Positions 15,694 to 23,410 of a DNA stretch of 56,587 nucleotides are shown here, piece after piece. The notes beneath the pieces are model-generated. The model had not been told where the DNA came from and searched no databases. It saw nothing but the letters and a program-made list of their open reading frames with translations. A program made the translations under genes and the position numbers. How positions within the stretch are numbered: the first letter of the stretch is position 1; each line of letters opens with the position of its first letter. Source of the DNA: an uncultured Veillonella sp. (GTDB lineage Bacteria > Bacillota > Negativicutes > Veillonellales > Veillonellaceae); contig CABSJA010000007.1 in assembly GCA_902477915.1 (NCBI GenBank), positions 1 to 56,587 of the forward strand, in the 5' to 3' direction.

Positions 15694-16716
15694 GTGATTG
15701 CTATACGAAATGTAACGAAAGAATTTGACGTTAATAAGCAAAAGGTTACTGCATTATCTGATGTAAACTTTACCATAGAAAAAGGCGACATATTTGGCAT
15801 TATTGGCTTCAGTGGAGCTGGTAAATCTACACTGCTGCGCATGATTAATGCCTTAGAGGTACCTACCTCTGGTCATGTTGAAATAGATGGTGTGAATATC
15901 AATAGTTTAAGTTTTAACGAGCTTAGAAAAGTGCGTAAGCGCATCGGCATGGTATTTCAACAGTTCAATTTGTTGAATGCTAAGTCTGTATATGATAATG
16001 TGGCGATTCCATTAATTCTAAATAAAGTTCCTAAATCAGAGATTGATAAAAAGGTTAAAACCTTGTTAGACTTTGTTGATTTAGGCGATAAAGCAAATGC
16101 ATATCCTGGAGAATTATCTGGTGGTCAAAAGCAACGTGTAGGTATTGCTCGTGCGCTGGCTACAGATCCATCAATTCTGCTTTGTGATGAAGCAACAAGT
16201 GCTCTTGATCCAGATACGACAGAGTCTATTCTTCAATTATTGGAGCGCGTTAATCGTGAACTTGGGGTAACGGTGGTTATCGTCACTCATGAGATTGATG
16301 TAATTCAAAAAATTTGTAATCGCGTTGTGGTTATGGAGCATGGAAAGCTCATAGAGAGTGGCTCCGTACTTGAGGTGTTTAGTAAACCTAAACATGAAAC
16401 AACAAAGCGATTTGTACGTACTGTAATTCCTGATGAAATTCCATCAACAGTGAAACATACCTTGGCTTGTGATAAACGGCCATATACAATTCTTAAGATG
16501 CATTTCTTAGGAAATAATACGACCGATAATGTTTTATATCATATTAACAAAACCTTTGATTTAGAAACAAGTGTGTTATTTGCTACCGTAACAGAGCTAG
16601 AACATACAGTACTTGGTATTTTTATTGTTCAGTTTATTGGTGATGATCTTGAAGTGGGCAAGGTAAAAGAATATCTTGTGACACAAGGTATTGAATGGCA
16701 GGAGGTGACACTATAA
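15694..16716 (+). CDS. metN: Methionine ABC transporter ATP-binding protein
   Basis: The 340-residue ATPase powers methionine import. It has Walker A GFSGAGKST (residues 38-46), Q-loop VFQQFNLL, signature LSGGQKQ, Walker B ILLCDEATSALD and switch His in VIVTHEID. A C-terminal NIL domain (about 265-340, from YTILKMHFLG) is the methionine-sensing domain of MetN and sets it apart from other ATPases. It starts at GTG after GAGGCGG. The stop codon overlaps the start of metI (TAATG), so the genes are translationally coupled. Confidence 0.95.
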   Translation: MIAIRNVTKEFDVNKQKVTALSDVNFTIEKGDIFGIIGFSGAGKSTLLRMINALEVPTSGHVEIDGVNINSLSFNELRKVRKRIGMVFQQFNLLNAKSVYDNVAIPLILNKVPKSEIDKKVKTLLDFVDLGDKANAYPGELSGGQKQRVGIARALATDPSILLCDEATSALDPDTTESILQLLERVNRELGVTVVIVTHEIDVIQKICNRVVVMEHGKLIESGSVLEVFSKPKHETTKRFVRTVIPDEIPSTVKHTLACDKRPYTILKMHFLGNNTTDNVLYHINKTFDLETSVLFATVTELEHTVLGIFIVQFIGDDLEVGKVKEYLVTQGIEWQEVTL

Positions 16717-17387
16717 TGGACTTCTTTATGCAAGAACTTGGTGTTCCAGGTTCGCAGTTATTACTAGCTGCAGAACAAACATTATACATGGTGTTCCTGT
16801 CTCTCTTCATCGGCACCATACTAGGGCTGATTATCGCAGTTACACTAGTGGTAACAAATCCTAATGGTATTGTCAAAAACAGCATTGTTTACACCATTAC
16901 AAACACAATTGTTAATATTGTGCGTTCTGTACCATTTATTATCTTAATGGTGTTTATCTTACCGTTGACTAAGATGATTGTTGGTACTCGGGTTGGTACA
17001 ACGGCGGCTATCGTACCACTTGTTATATTCATTGCGCCTTATCTTGCTCGACTCTTTGAAAACTCTATTTTAGAGGTTAATAAAGGCATTATCGAGGCTG
17101 CACAATCGATGGGTGCATCCCATTTTGAGGTGATTTGGCATTTCCTTTTACCAGAGGCAAAGGGTTCGCTTATCTTATCCATTACAACAGGTACTATTGG
17201 CCTTATTGGTGCTACTGCTATGGCTGGTGCCATTGGCGCAGGCGGTGTAGGTGACTTGGCCCTTACCTATGGTTATGAGCGGTTGAACTTCCCATTGATG
17301 TTATTTACTGTTGTTATTTTGATTATCTTTGTTCAAATTATTCAAACAATAGGTAACTACTTTGCACGTCGTGCGCGTCGTTCCTGA
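16716..17387 (+). CDS. metI: Methionine ABC transporter permease
   Basis: The 223-residue permease has five to six membrane spans and the EAA-type coupling loop EAAQSMGASHFEVIWHFLLP (about residues 128-147). The start ATG overlaps the metN stop and is preceded by AGGAGGTGA. TMs and the ending AGAIGAGGVGDLALTYGYERLN are typical of MetI. It is followed by metQ after 54 nt. Confidence 0.95.
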   Translation: MDFFMQELGVPGSQLLLAAEQTLYMVFLSLFIGTILGLIIAVTLVVTNPNGIVKNSIVYTITNTIVNIVRSVPFIILMVFILPLTKMIVGTRVGTTAAIVPLVIFIAPYLARLFENSILEVNKGIIEAAQSMGASHFEVIWHFLLPEAKGSLILSITTGTIGLIGATAMAGAIGAGGVGDLALTYGYERLNFPLMLFTVVILIIFVQIIQTIGNYFARRARRS

Positions 17388-17441
17388 TTTGATGAAATAG
17401 ATTTTGGTTATATTGATTGTAAAAGTATAGGAGAATATACC

Positions 17442-18266
17442 ATGAAATTTAAGAAACTTCTTGCCCTTGGTGCGGCATTAGTATTCAGCGTAGCTTTTAT
17501 CGCAGGCTGCGGTTCAAACAATAGTGATAATGGTGCTAAAAAAGAATTAACTTATAGTAAATCTCAAGGCCCTTACTCTGAATTGTTTGAAAAAGGTGTA
17601 AAACCAATTTTGGAAAAACAAGGCTATACCTTTAAAGGTGTAGATATGTCTGACTTGGTACAAGCAGACCAAGTGTTGAGCGATGGTGAAGTAGATTTCA
17701 ACGTTGAACAACATACAGCATACATGAAAAACTTCAACGAAAAACAAAATGGTCATCTTGTAGCCTTAACTCCAATTCCAACAGTACCAGCAGGTATCTT
17801 TAGTGGTTCTAAAACATCTTTAGATCAAGTGGCAGATGGCGACACTATTGCAGTACCTAATGATGCATCCAACATGGCTCGTGCTTATGCGTTATTGCAA
17901 AAAATCGGTTGGATTAAACTTGATCCAAATAAAGATTTAGCGACAGTAACACAAGCAGATATTATTGAAAATCCTAAACATCTTAAATTTACAGAAATGA
18001 AATCCCTTACAATTCCTTCTGTACGTACTGACTTCGATTATATCGTTATTACAGGCGCTATTATCTATAATGCAAAAATTGATCCTAAATCTGCATTGGC
18101 GAACGAAGATGTATTGCCACAATGGTTGTTACAACTCGTAGTTAACGAGAAGAACAAAGATGCACAATGGGCAAAAGACATTGTAGCAGCTTACCACTCT
18201 CAAGAATTCAAAGACTACATGGAAAAAAATAACAACGGCCTATGGTTCGTACCAAAAGGTGAATAG
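17442..18266 (+). CDS. metQ: Methionine-binding lipoprotein
   Basis: This NlpA/MetQ-family substrate-binding lipoprotein has 274 residues. The signal sequence ends in lipobox FIAGC, making Cys23 the lipidated residue. Characteristic segments are GVDMSDLVQADQVLSDGEVDFNVEQHTAYM and VPNDASNMARAYALLQKIGWI, where ligand-binding residues of the family lie. As the last gene of metNIQ it is followed by an IS200-type insertion rather than directly by a terminator; a hairpin at 19069-19104 beyond the insertion may be its original terminator. Confidence 0.95.
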   Translation: MKFKKLLALGAALVFSVAFIAGCGSNNSDNGAKKELTYSKSQGPYSELFEKGVKPILEKQGYTFKGVDMSDLVQADQVLSDGEVDFNVEQHTAYMKNFNEKQNGHLVALTPIPTVPAGIFSGSKTSLDQVADGDTIAVPNDASNMARAYALLQKIGWIKLDPNKDLATVTQADIIENPKHLKFTEMKSLTIPSVRTDFDYIVITGAIIYNAKIDPKSALANEDVLPQWLLQLVVNEKNKDAQWAKDIVAAYHSQEFKDYMEKNNNGLWFVPKGE

Positions 18267-18319
18267 AATATAATAATGTGATATATAGGCATGAACAGTT
18301 ATATAGGCACAAAATCATA

Positions 18320-18450
18320 ACCACCCGTAGAACGGGTGGTTTGCTCTGACCCTATAAGGGTCTTTCTCTAGTGGTAGCCCTCTAAAGAGGGCATTGAATG
18401 ATCTGACAACCACTCTATTACCACTGGCTGCCCCCTACTCGGGGGCTTTT
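18320..18450. other. Cluster of four stem-loops beyond the transposase stop
   Basis: The stems are 18320-18340, GACCC/GGGTC (18348-18362), GCCCTCT/AGAGGGC (18377-18392) and GCCCCC/GGGGGC (18430-18446). A GTGGTA (18371-18376) can pair with a TACCAC about 45 nt later, enclosing the third. The last stem is followed on the plus strand by TTTTATTTT and would stop transcripts coming from metQ. Confidence 0.6.
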
Positions 18451-18457
18451 ATTTTGC

Positions 18458-18928
18458 CTATTTTACTGGCTCACCCGTAAACGGGTCGGTGTATTCTTTA
18501 AAGTTTAATGTATCTTGCGCTATATCCTCTTGTAGTTGATTGCGAATATACTCTTTTATCGCTCCTTCATATCGTCCTACCGTATCCACATAATATCCTC
18601 TACACCAGAAATGTCTATTTCCATACTTATATTTTAAATTTGCGTGTTTATCGAATATCATGAGGCTACTTTTGCTTTTTAAATATCCCATAAAACTCGA
18701 TACGCTTAAATGTGGTGGTATCGTTACTAGCATATGAATATGATCCGGACAGCATTCCGCTTCTATAATCTCTACATTTTTCCTCTTACATAAATCTCGT
18801 AAGATTTTACCTACATCAGCTTTTATCCGACCATAAATTATTTGTCTTCTATACTTTGGTGCAAAAACAATATGATATTTACATCTCCATTTACTATGTG
18901 ATAAGCTTTTTACGTCATTCATTGACAT
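18458..18928 (-). CDS. tnpA: IS200/IS605-family Y1 transposase
   Basis: This 156-residue HUH single-strand transposase has the HUH pair H63-x-H65 in PDHIHMLVTIPP and the catalytic tyrosine in GYYVDTVGRYEG (residues 111-122). Other family segments are KYHIVFAPKYRR and SSFMGYLKSKSS. I set the start at the ATG four bases after AGGAGG; a second ATG two codons on is also possible. The longer open frame to 18973 lacks a ribosome site. The gene is full length, so the element may be active. Confidence 0.92.
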   Translation of the reverse strand: MSMNDVKSLSHSKWRCKYHIVFAPKYRRQIIYGRIKADVGKILRDLCKRKNVEIIEAECCPDHIHMLVTIPPHLSVSSFMGYLKSKSSLMIFDKHANLKYKYGNRHFWCRGYYVDTVGRYEGAIKEYIRNQLQEDIAQDTLNFKEYTDPFTGEPVK

Positions 18929-19068
18929 TGAACCTCCTATGTTGAAATGTTGTGGTTGCCAGACCAACTTCATTCTATCATTAGGAGGTTCTTTCCTTTT
19001 CTCTAAGAATTTTTACCGACCCCCAGTTTAACTGGGGGTTTAGTCATGCCTATTCGGCGTACAATAAA

Positions 19069-19104
19069 AGAACCCCTAATAAGTTTTTACTTATTAGGGG
19101 TTCT
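19069..19104. terminator. Intrinsic terminator, probably bidirectional
   Basis: A 16-bp stem, AGAACCCCTAATAAGT (19069-19084) with ACTTATTAGGGGTTCT (19089-19104), has a TTTT loop. It sits just outside the IS element and may be the displaced metQ terminator or the end of the ABC remnant. Confidence 0.7.
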
Positions 19105-19168
19105 ATTTATATGGGATAACATGAGGCCTTTATTGGCTGATATAAGTGGGGCCCTTTTGTAGAGTGAC

Positions 19169-19291
19169 TTATACTGTCATGCCTGCCGCATAGTTTTCAT
19201 AGAGTTCTTTATAGTGACCACCACGCTCTATCAGTTCGTGATGTGTCCCTTGTTTCACAATGGTGCCGTTTTCTACTACTAGTAGGATGAA
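19169..19291 (-). pseudogene. C-terminal remnant of an ABC-type exporter ATPase
   Basis: On the minus strand an open stretch ending in TAA (complement of 19169-19171) reads ILLVVENGTIVKQGTHHEL, then IERGGHYKELYENYAAGMTV. This is the H-loop-distal tail of MsbA/LmrA-type exporters (consensus ENGxIxExGTHxEL, GGxYxxLY). Upstream of about 19291 the homology stops abruptly in AT-rich sequence, with no Walker or signature motifs. Some 40 codons survive of a gene of about 580. The deletion may be linked to the adjacent IS200. Confidence 0.8.
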
Positions 19292-19362
19292 ATTTATTAC
19301 TAAAAGTTTATTATCAATTAATAAGTATTATGATTAAGTTTATATCATCTTATTAAAATTTT

Positions 19363-19371
19363 TGATATACT
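19363..19371 (+). promoter_or_regulatory. Extended -10 promoter
   Basis: TGATATACT lies 51 nt before the transporter start, the same TGATAYAMT pattern as at 1539, 3874 and 53287. Confidence 0.45.
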
Positions 19372-19422
19372 AAATAGGCAATTTTTGCAATTTTTGTTTT
19401 GAAGTAGTAAGGAGAGTTTCTA

Positions 19423-20889
19423 ATGAAGTTGAATTGGAAATTATTCGCACCGCTTGTAGTAGCTATTCTTGTATGGCTCATCGGTGCTCCTGAAGGTCTT
19501 AGCGCAAATTCTTGGATTTATGTAAGTATTTTCGCTGGCCTCGTGGTAGGTTTGATTTTAGAACCAATGCCACCAGCTTTTATCGGTATCATTGCAGTTA
19601 CCGTATCTATGTTGTTTAAGGTTGGTCCTGCCCCTGTGGTAGATAAAGCAACTGGTGTAGCAAAGGCAATTACTGATGCGCAAGCTATCAGTTGGGGCCT
19701 CAGTGGTTTCTCTAATGCCATCGTATGGTTGATCTTTGCAGCCTTCATGATTGGTATTGGTTATGAAAACTCTGGCCTTGGTCGTCGGATTGCTTTGTTC
19801 CTCGTGGCAAAACTTGGTAAGTCTTCCTTAGGTCTTGGTTATGCCATTGCTATTACTGACCTTGTGTTGGCTCCATTCATTCCAAGTAATGCGGCTCGTT
19901 CCGGTGGTACGATTTATCCAATCGTATCTAGTATTTGCCCAATGTTCGATTCCTATCCAGATAAGAACCCTCGTAAAATTGGTTCTTATTTGAACTGGGT
20001 AGCATTGGCAACTACATGTGTATCTAGCTCTATTTTCTTGACTGGCGCAGCGCCAAACCCATTGGCTCTAGAATTGTCTGCTAAATCTGGTATCGTAGCT
20101 GCTAACTGGGGCACATGGTTCCTTGCATTCTTGCCAGTAGGTCTTATTTTGTTCATCATCACACCATTATTGACCTATGTATTCTGCAAACCAGAGGTAA
20201 AAGGTTCCCCTGAAATTGCAGCATGGGCAAAAGATGAATACAAGAAATTAGGTTCCATGACACGCAGTGAAATCTTCATGGCCTTGATTTCTGTATTGGC
20301 TCTTGTACTATGGATTGGTGCATCTACATTCAAAGTAAACCCAACTACAACAGCTTTAATTGTTATTATCTTGATGATTTTCACTAAGATTATGACATGG
20401 CAAGACTTCCTTGCTAACAAACCAGCATGGAATGTTTTGACTTGGTTCGCTACACTCGTGCCTATGGCTTCTGGTCTTAAAAACGTAGGCTTCTTAGACT
20501 GGCTTGCTAAATCTGCAGGTGGTTCTTTAGTTTCTTTAGATCCTACAATGGCAGTTCTTGGTTTATTGTTAGCATTCTGCTTGCTTCGTTACTTCTTTGC
20601 TTCCGGCACTGCTTATGTAACAGCTATGGTAGGCTTGTTTGCAACTCTAATTCTTCAAATTCCTGGTGTTGATCCAGCTCAAGTTATGTTAATTCTTTTA
20701 GTACCAATGGGTATCATGGGTATCCTTACACCATATGGTACAGGACACAGCCCAATCTGGTTTGCTAGTGGCTACAACAAAGGTCCTGAATTCTGGAAAT
20801 TAGGCGCTATCTTTGGGATTATCTACCTCGCAATCTTTATTGTGGTGGGGATTCCATGGATTGAGTTCGTAATGCCACTTTTAGGATAA
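19423..20889 (+). CDS. DASS (SLC13-type) anion/dicarboxylate transporter
   Basis: The 488-residue protein has 11-13 hydrophobic spans and no signal peptide. It carries DASS family signatures: IPSNAARSGGTIYPI (about residues 163-177, an SNT-like substrate loop) and a second inverted-repeat loop around ASGTAYVTAMVG (about 395), with SSSIFLTGAAPNPLA between them. Relatives are the CitT/TtdT/SodiT antiporters exchanging citrate, tartrate, 2-oxoglutarate or malate for succinate. In a succinate- and lactate-metabolising anaerobe a dicarboxylate role is plausible, but the substrate cannot be read from sequence. The start has AAGGAGAG upstream. Confidence 0.88.
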   Translation: MKLNWKLFAPLVVAILVWLIGAPEGLSANSWIYVSIFAGLVVGLILEPMPPAFIGIIAVTVSMLFKVGPAPVVDKATGVAKAITDAQAISWGLSGFSNAIVWLIFAAFMIGIGYENSGLGRRIALFLVAKLGKSSLGLGYAIAITDLVLAPFIPSNAARSGGTIYPIVSSICPMFDSYPDKNPRKIGSYLNWVALATTCVSSSIFLTGAAPNPLALELSAKSGIVAANWGTWFLAFLPVGLILFIITPLLTYVFCKPEVKGSPEIAAWAKDEYKKLGSMTRSEIFMALISVLALVLWIGASTFKVNPTTTALIVIILMIFTKIMTWQDFLANKPAWNVLTWFATLVPMASGLKNVGFLDWLAKSAGGSLVSLDPTMAVLGLLLAFCLLRYFFASGTAYVTAMVGLFATLILQIPGVDPAQVMLILLVPMGIMGILTPYGTGHSPIWFASGYNKGPEFWKLGAIFGIIYLAIFIVVGIPWIEFVMPLLG

Positions 20890-20897
20890 TTAAATAG

Positions 20898-20970
20898 AGC
20901 CCCTCGTAGCATTCTGCTCGCTCTCCATTCCTTGCAAGTCGAGCTTACAGAACACTACGAGGGGCTTCCT
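20898..20970 (+). terminator. Intrinsic terminator 1 after DASS gene
   Basis: A 12-bp stem, AGCCCCTCGTAG (20898-20909) with CTACGAGGGGCT (20955-20966), encloses a 45-nt loop and runs into TCCTTTAT. Confidence 0.7.
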
Positions 20971-21064
20971 TTATATCCGAAAATGGCATAACTCACTTCG
21001 GGAGGGCAAGTCGCTTAGAAGATACAATGCGGCTTCTTTTTATCCTGAAATGGCAATACTCCAC
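20955..21064. repeat. Imperfect direct repeat containing a second terminator
   Basis: The segment GGGGCTTCCTTTATATCC to ACTCAC (20961-20996) recurs as GCGGCTTCTTTTTATCC to ACTCCAC (21029-21064). In each, GGCTTC plus T-rich sequence is followed by GAAAATGGCATA or GAAATGGCAATA. AAGTCGC (21009-21015) pairs with GCGGCTT (21029-21035) as a second terminator. It looks like a duplicated terminator unit. Confidence 0.5.
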
Positions 21065-21069
21065 AAAAC

Positions 21070-21097
21070 TCGACAAATCTAAAAAAATAAATATAAT
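21070..21097 (+). promoter_or_regulatory. Promoter of the PACE gene
   Basis: TCGACA (21070-21075), a 16-nt spacer and TATAAT (21092-21097). Confidence 0.6.
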
Positions 21098-21147
21098 AGT
21101 AGAGTGATAGTGAATTTCTTGTCTAGTTTCTGATGGAGGTGTTTATT

Positions 21148-21552
21148 ATGTCTGCTTCAGAGCGTGTGGTACAGTCGATTTTGTATGAGGTTGGTTGTAT
21201 TTTAATCGGTTGTTTGGTGATGTTGTTTGTTCCGCATGATGGACAGCCTTTTGTATTGATGGTTATTTTTTCCTTGCTAGCTATGGTTTGGAATTTTGTG
21301 TTTAACTGGATATTTGATAAACTAGTACCAGGTGATCGATTAGAGCGGGGGCCTGTAATCCGTACTATTCATGCGGTATTGTTTGAAGGTCTATTTATGT
21401 TCGCTACTGTACCGATTATTATGTACATGATGCATATGAGTTTTTGGATGGCTTTTGTGACAGATATAACGATGACATTGGTTATCTTAGGTTATACTTA
21501 TGTTTATAATTGGGTATATGATCGGGCACGTCTATATTTTGTAGAGGCTTAG
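21148..21552 (+). CDS. PACE-family multidrug efflux protein
   Basis: The 134-residue protein has four hydrophobic spans forming two tandem BTP repeats, as in Acinetobacter AceI (chlorhexidine/short-diamine efflux). Family motifs are visible: an RxxQSxLYE start, WNFVFNWIFD, RTIHAVLFEG and YVYNWVYDR. The ATG at 21148 follows GGAGGTG; an upstream in-frame ATG at 21133 overlaps that site. It is probably co-transcribed with the next gene 58 nt downstream. Confidence 0.88.
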   Translation: MSASERVVQSILYEVGCILIGCLVMLFVPHDGQPFVLMVIFSLLAMVWNFVFNWIFDKLVPGDRLERGPVIRTIHAVLFEGLFMFATVPIIMYMMHMSFWMAFVTDITMTLVILGYTYVYNWVYDRARLYFVEA

Positions 21553-21610
21553 TTTTACTATATGAGGTAAGTACCTCTTAAAAATCTATATTGTATAGTA
21601 GGAGGTTCTT

Positions 21611-22114
21611 ATGTCTACCAAATCTATTACGGGCACAGGCCTATTGTTGGCTGTAGCCTTATTGGCGCAAAGCTTGCGCCTTATTTTCCCATTTATTCCT
21701 AACCAGGTGAGTATGTTCCTCATCGGTTCCATCACGTCTGCTACGTTTGTACTAGCCACATGGCGCTATGGTTGGAAAAATGGTCTCGTTATCGCCTGGA
21801 TTGCGCCTGTAGTAGCGCATTTACAAGGTATGTTGCCGTTGCCACCGTTTATTTTGATTACCGCCCTTGGCACGACTGCCTATGTATTTGTAGCCTATTG
21901 GTTACAACATAAACGGAAGGTATTGCTTATTGTTGTGGCGGCTTTAGTGAAAGCAGGTGTTCTATTCGGCGGATATTCTTTGTTCTTCTCTCTATTCCAA
22001 TTTCCACCGAAGATTGTAAATACTATGTTGTTTGTGTCTAGTTGGCCGCAACTAGTGACGTCTTCTTTGGGCATTATCTTGGCATTGCTTATTACAAAAC
22101 GTACAAAAAATTAG
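21611..22114 (+). CDS. Membrane protein, probable ECF-type S component
   Basis: The 167-residue protein has about five or six hydrophobic spans and AGGAGG before the ATG. Overall size, the N-terminal amphipathic start (SITGTGLLLAVALLAQSLRL) and a conserved-looking second half suggest the substrate-binding S component of an energy-coupling-factor vitamin transporter. No T or A component is nearby. It lies between an efflux gene and methionine genes, so the ligand cannot be guessed safely. Confidence 0.5.
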   Translation: MSTKSITGTGLLLAVALLAQSLRLIFPFIPNQVSMFLIGSITSATFVLATWRYGWKNGLVIAWIAPVVAHLQGMLPLPPFILITALGTTAYVFVAYWLQHKRKVLLIVVAALVKAGVLFGGYSLFFSLFQFPPKIVNTMLFVSSWPQLVTSSLGIILALLITKRTKN

Positions 22115-22162
22115 GCTAACTTAACCTAGAGTTATGGCAAGCCATTCAAAATAGATATGACT

Positions 22163-22200
22163 TTTTGGGGGCACTCATGGCGTATGAGTGCCCATTTTTG
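22163..22200 (+). terminator. Intrinsic terminator
   Basis: GGGCACTCAT (22169-22178) pairs with ATGAGTGCCC (22184-22193), followed by ATTTTTG. Confidence 0.85.
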
Positions 22201-22230
22201 TTGACCTTAATCATTGTCTACTTTTATAAT
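22201..22230 (+). promoter_or_regulatory. Promoter of the metabolic sulfur gene cluster
   Basis: TTGACC (22201-22206), an 18-nt spacer and TATAAT (22225-22230), directly after the preceding terminator. Confidence 0.7.
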
Positions 22231-22266
22231 TAATATATTGTATACAAATATGAGGAGTTGAATGGA

Positions 22267-23400
22267 ATGAAATTTAATACAAAATGCGTTCATGGCAGTG
22301 GTAGACCAGATAGCACTGGTGCAATTTCCCCTGCAATTTATATGTCTAGTACATTTTCCCATCCAAAGTTGGGTGATACAACAGGATATCAATATACACG
22401 TGAGTCTAATCCAACACGGGATCGTTTGGAACAATTGATTGCTAGTCTTGAAGATGGCAAGGATGCATTGGCATTCTCCTCCGGCATGGCCGCAGTGGAC
22501 GCTGTATTCCATCTATTCTCCCCTGGAGATCACATCATTTTAGGTGATGATTTGTACGGTGGCTCTATCCGCATGTTCACAAATATTTACGAACAAAACG
22601 GCATTGAGTTCACCTATGTTGGTACATCCGATCTTGATGCGGTGAAAGCAGCTTTCAAACCAAATACAAAGGCTGTTTATATTGAAACTCCAACAAATCC
22701 GATGATGGAGATTACTGATATTCGTGCCTTGTGTACCTTAGCTCATGACCGCAATGCACTAGTCATTATCGACAATACATTCTTGAGCCCTTATTTCCAA
22801 AAACCATTGAACTTAGGTGCCGATATTGTCGTTCATAGTGGTACTAAATTCATCGGTGGTCATCATGACGTTATTTCTGGTTTCACCATTGTAAATGATG
22901 ATGAATTGGCTGCGAAGTTGCGATTAACTTATAAAACGGTAGGCGCTTGCTTATCTGCTATGGATAGCTGGCTCGTTATCCGCGGTGTAAAAACATTGGC
23001 ACTTCGCATGGAACAACACCAAAAGAATGCCATTGCTCTTGCTGATTGGCTCAAAAAACAACCTAAAGTTACAAAAGTATTGTTCCCAGGCCTTCCTGAA
23101 CATCCAGGCTATGAAATCAATAAAGCTCAAACTACAGGCTTTGGCGGTATGTTGTCCTTCGAAGTAGATAGTGAAGAAACAGCTAAACAAATCTTAGAAG
23201 GTATTAAACTTATTCAATTTGCTGAAAGTCTTGGTGGTACTGAGTCCTTGTTGACATACCCTGTAACGCAAACTCATCCGGACTTAAAACCGGAAGATGC
23301 AGAGCGTAAAGGTATTACACGTCGCTTATTGCGCTTATCTGTAGGTATTGAAGATACAGAAGACTTGATTGCAGACTTGGAACAAGCTTTCAATAAATAA
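22267..23400 (+). CDS. Cys/Met-metabolism PLP enzyme (cystathionine gamma-synthase/lyase type)
   Basis: The 377-residue enzyme is of the trans-sulfuration family. YTRESNPTRDRLE, SSGMAAVDAVFHLFSPGDHI, DNTFLSPYFQKPLNLGADIV and SGTKFIGGHHD are classic, with the PLP-binding lysine in SGTKF. The family covers gamma-synthase (MetB), beta-lyase (MetC) and gamma-lyase, which cannot be separated reliably by eye. The ATG at 22267 has GAGGAG nine bases upstream; the TTG at 22258 abuts that site. It is followed after 10 nt by a MalY/PatB-type beta-lyase, so this one is more likely the synthase or gamma-lyase. Confidence 0.88.
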   Translation: MKFNTKCVHGSGRPDSTGAISPAIYMSSTFSHPKLGDTTGYQYTRESNPTRDRLEQLIASLEDGKDALAFSSGMAAVDAVFHLFSPGDHIILGDDLYGGSIRMFTNIYEQNGIEFTYVGTSDLDAVKAAFKPNTKAVYIETPTNPMMEITDIRALCTLAHDRNALVIIDNTFLSPYFQKPLNLGADIVVHSGTKFIGGHHDVISGFTIVNDDELAAKLRLTYKTVGACLSAMDSWLVIRGVKTLALRMEQHQKNAIALADWLKKQPKVTKVLFPGLPEHPGYEINKAQTTGFGGMLSFEVDSEETAKQILEGIKLIQFAESLGGTESLLTYPVTQTHPDLKPEDAERKGITRRLLRLSVGIEDTEDLIADLEQAFNK

Positions 23401-23410
23401 AGGAGTTCCT

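Larger units (their letters stand above)
18286..19052. mobile_element. IS200-type insertion sequence (boundaries approximate)
   Basis: The element contains a single Y1 transposase gene (minus strand) flanked by stem-loops: ACCACCCGT/ACGGGTGGT (18320-18340) on the right end of the element and CCCCCAGTT/AACTGGGGG (19020-19038) on its left end. A 9-bp inverted match TAGGCATGA (18286-18294) and TCATGCCTA (19044-19052) marks the outer limits I chose. Exact cleavage sites cannot be set without an empty-site comparison. No tnpB is present. Confidence 0.65.
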
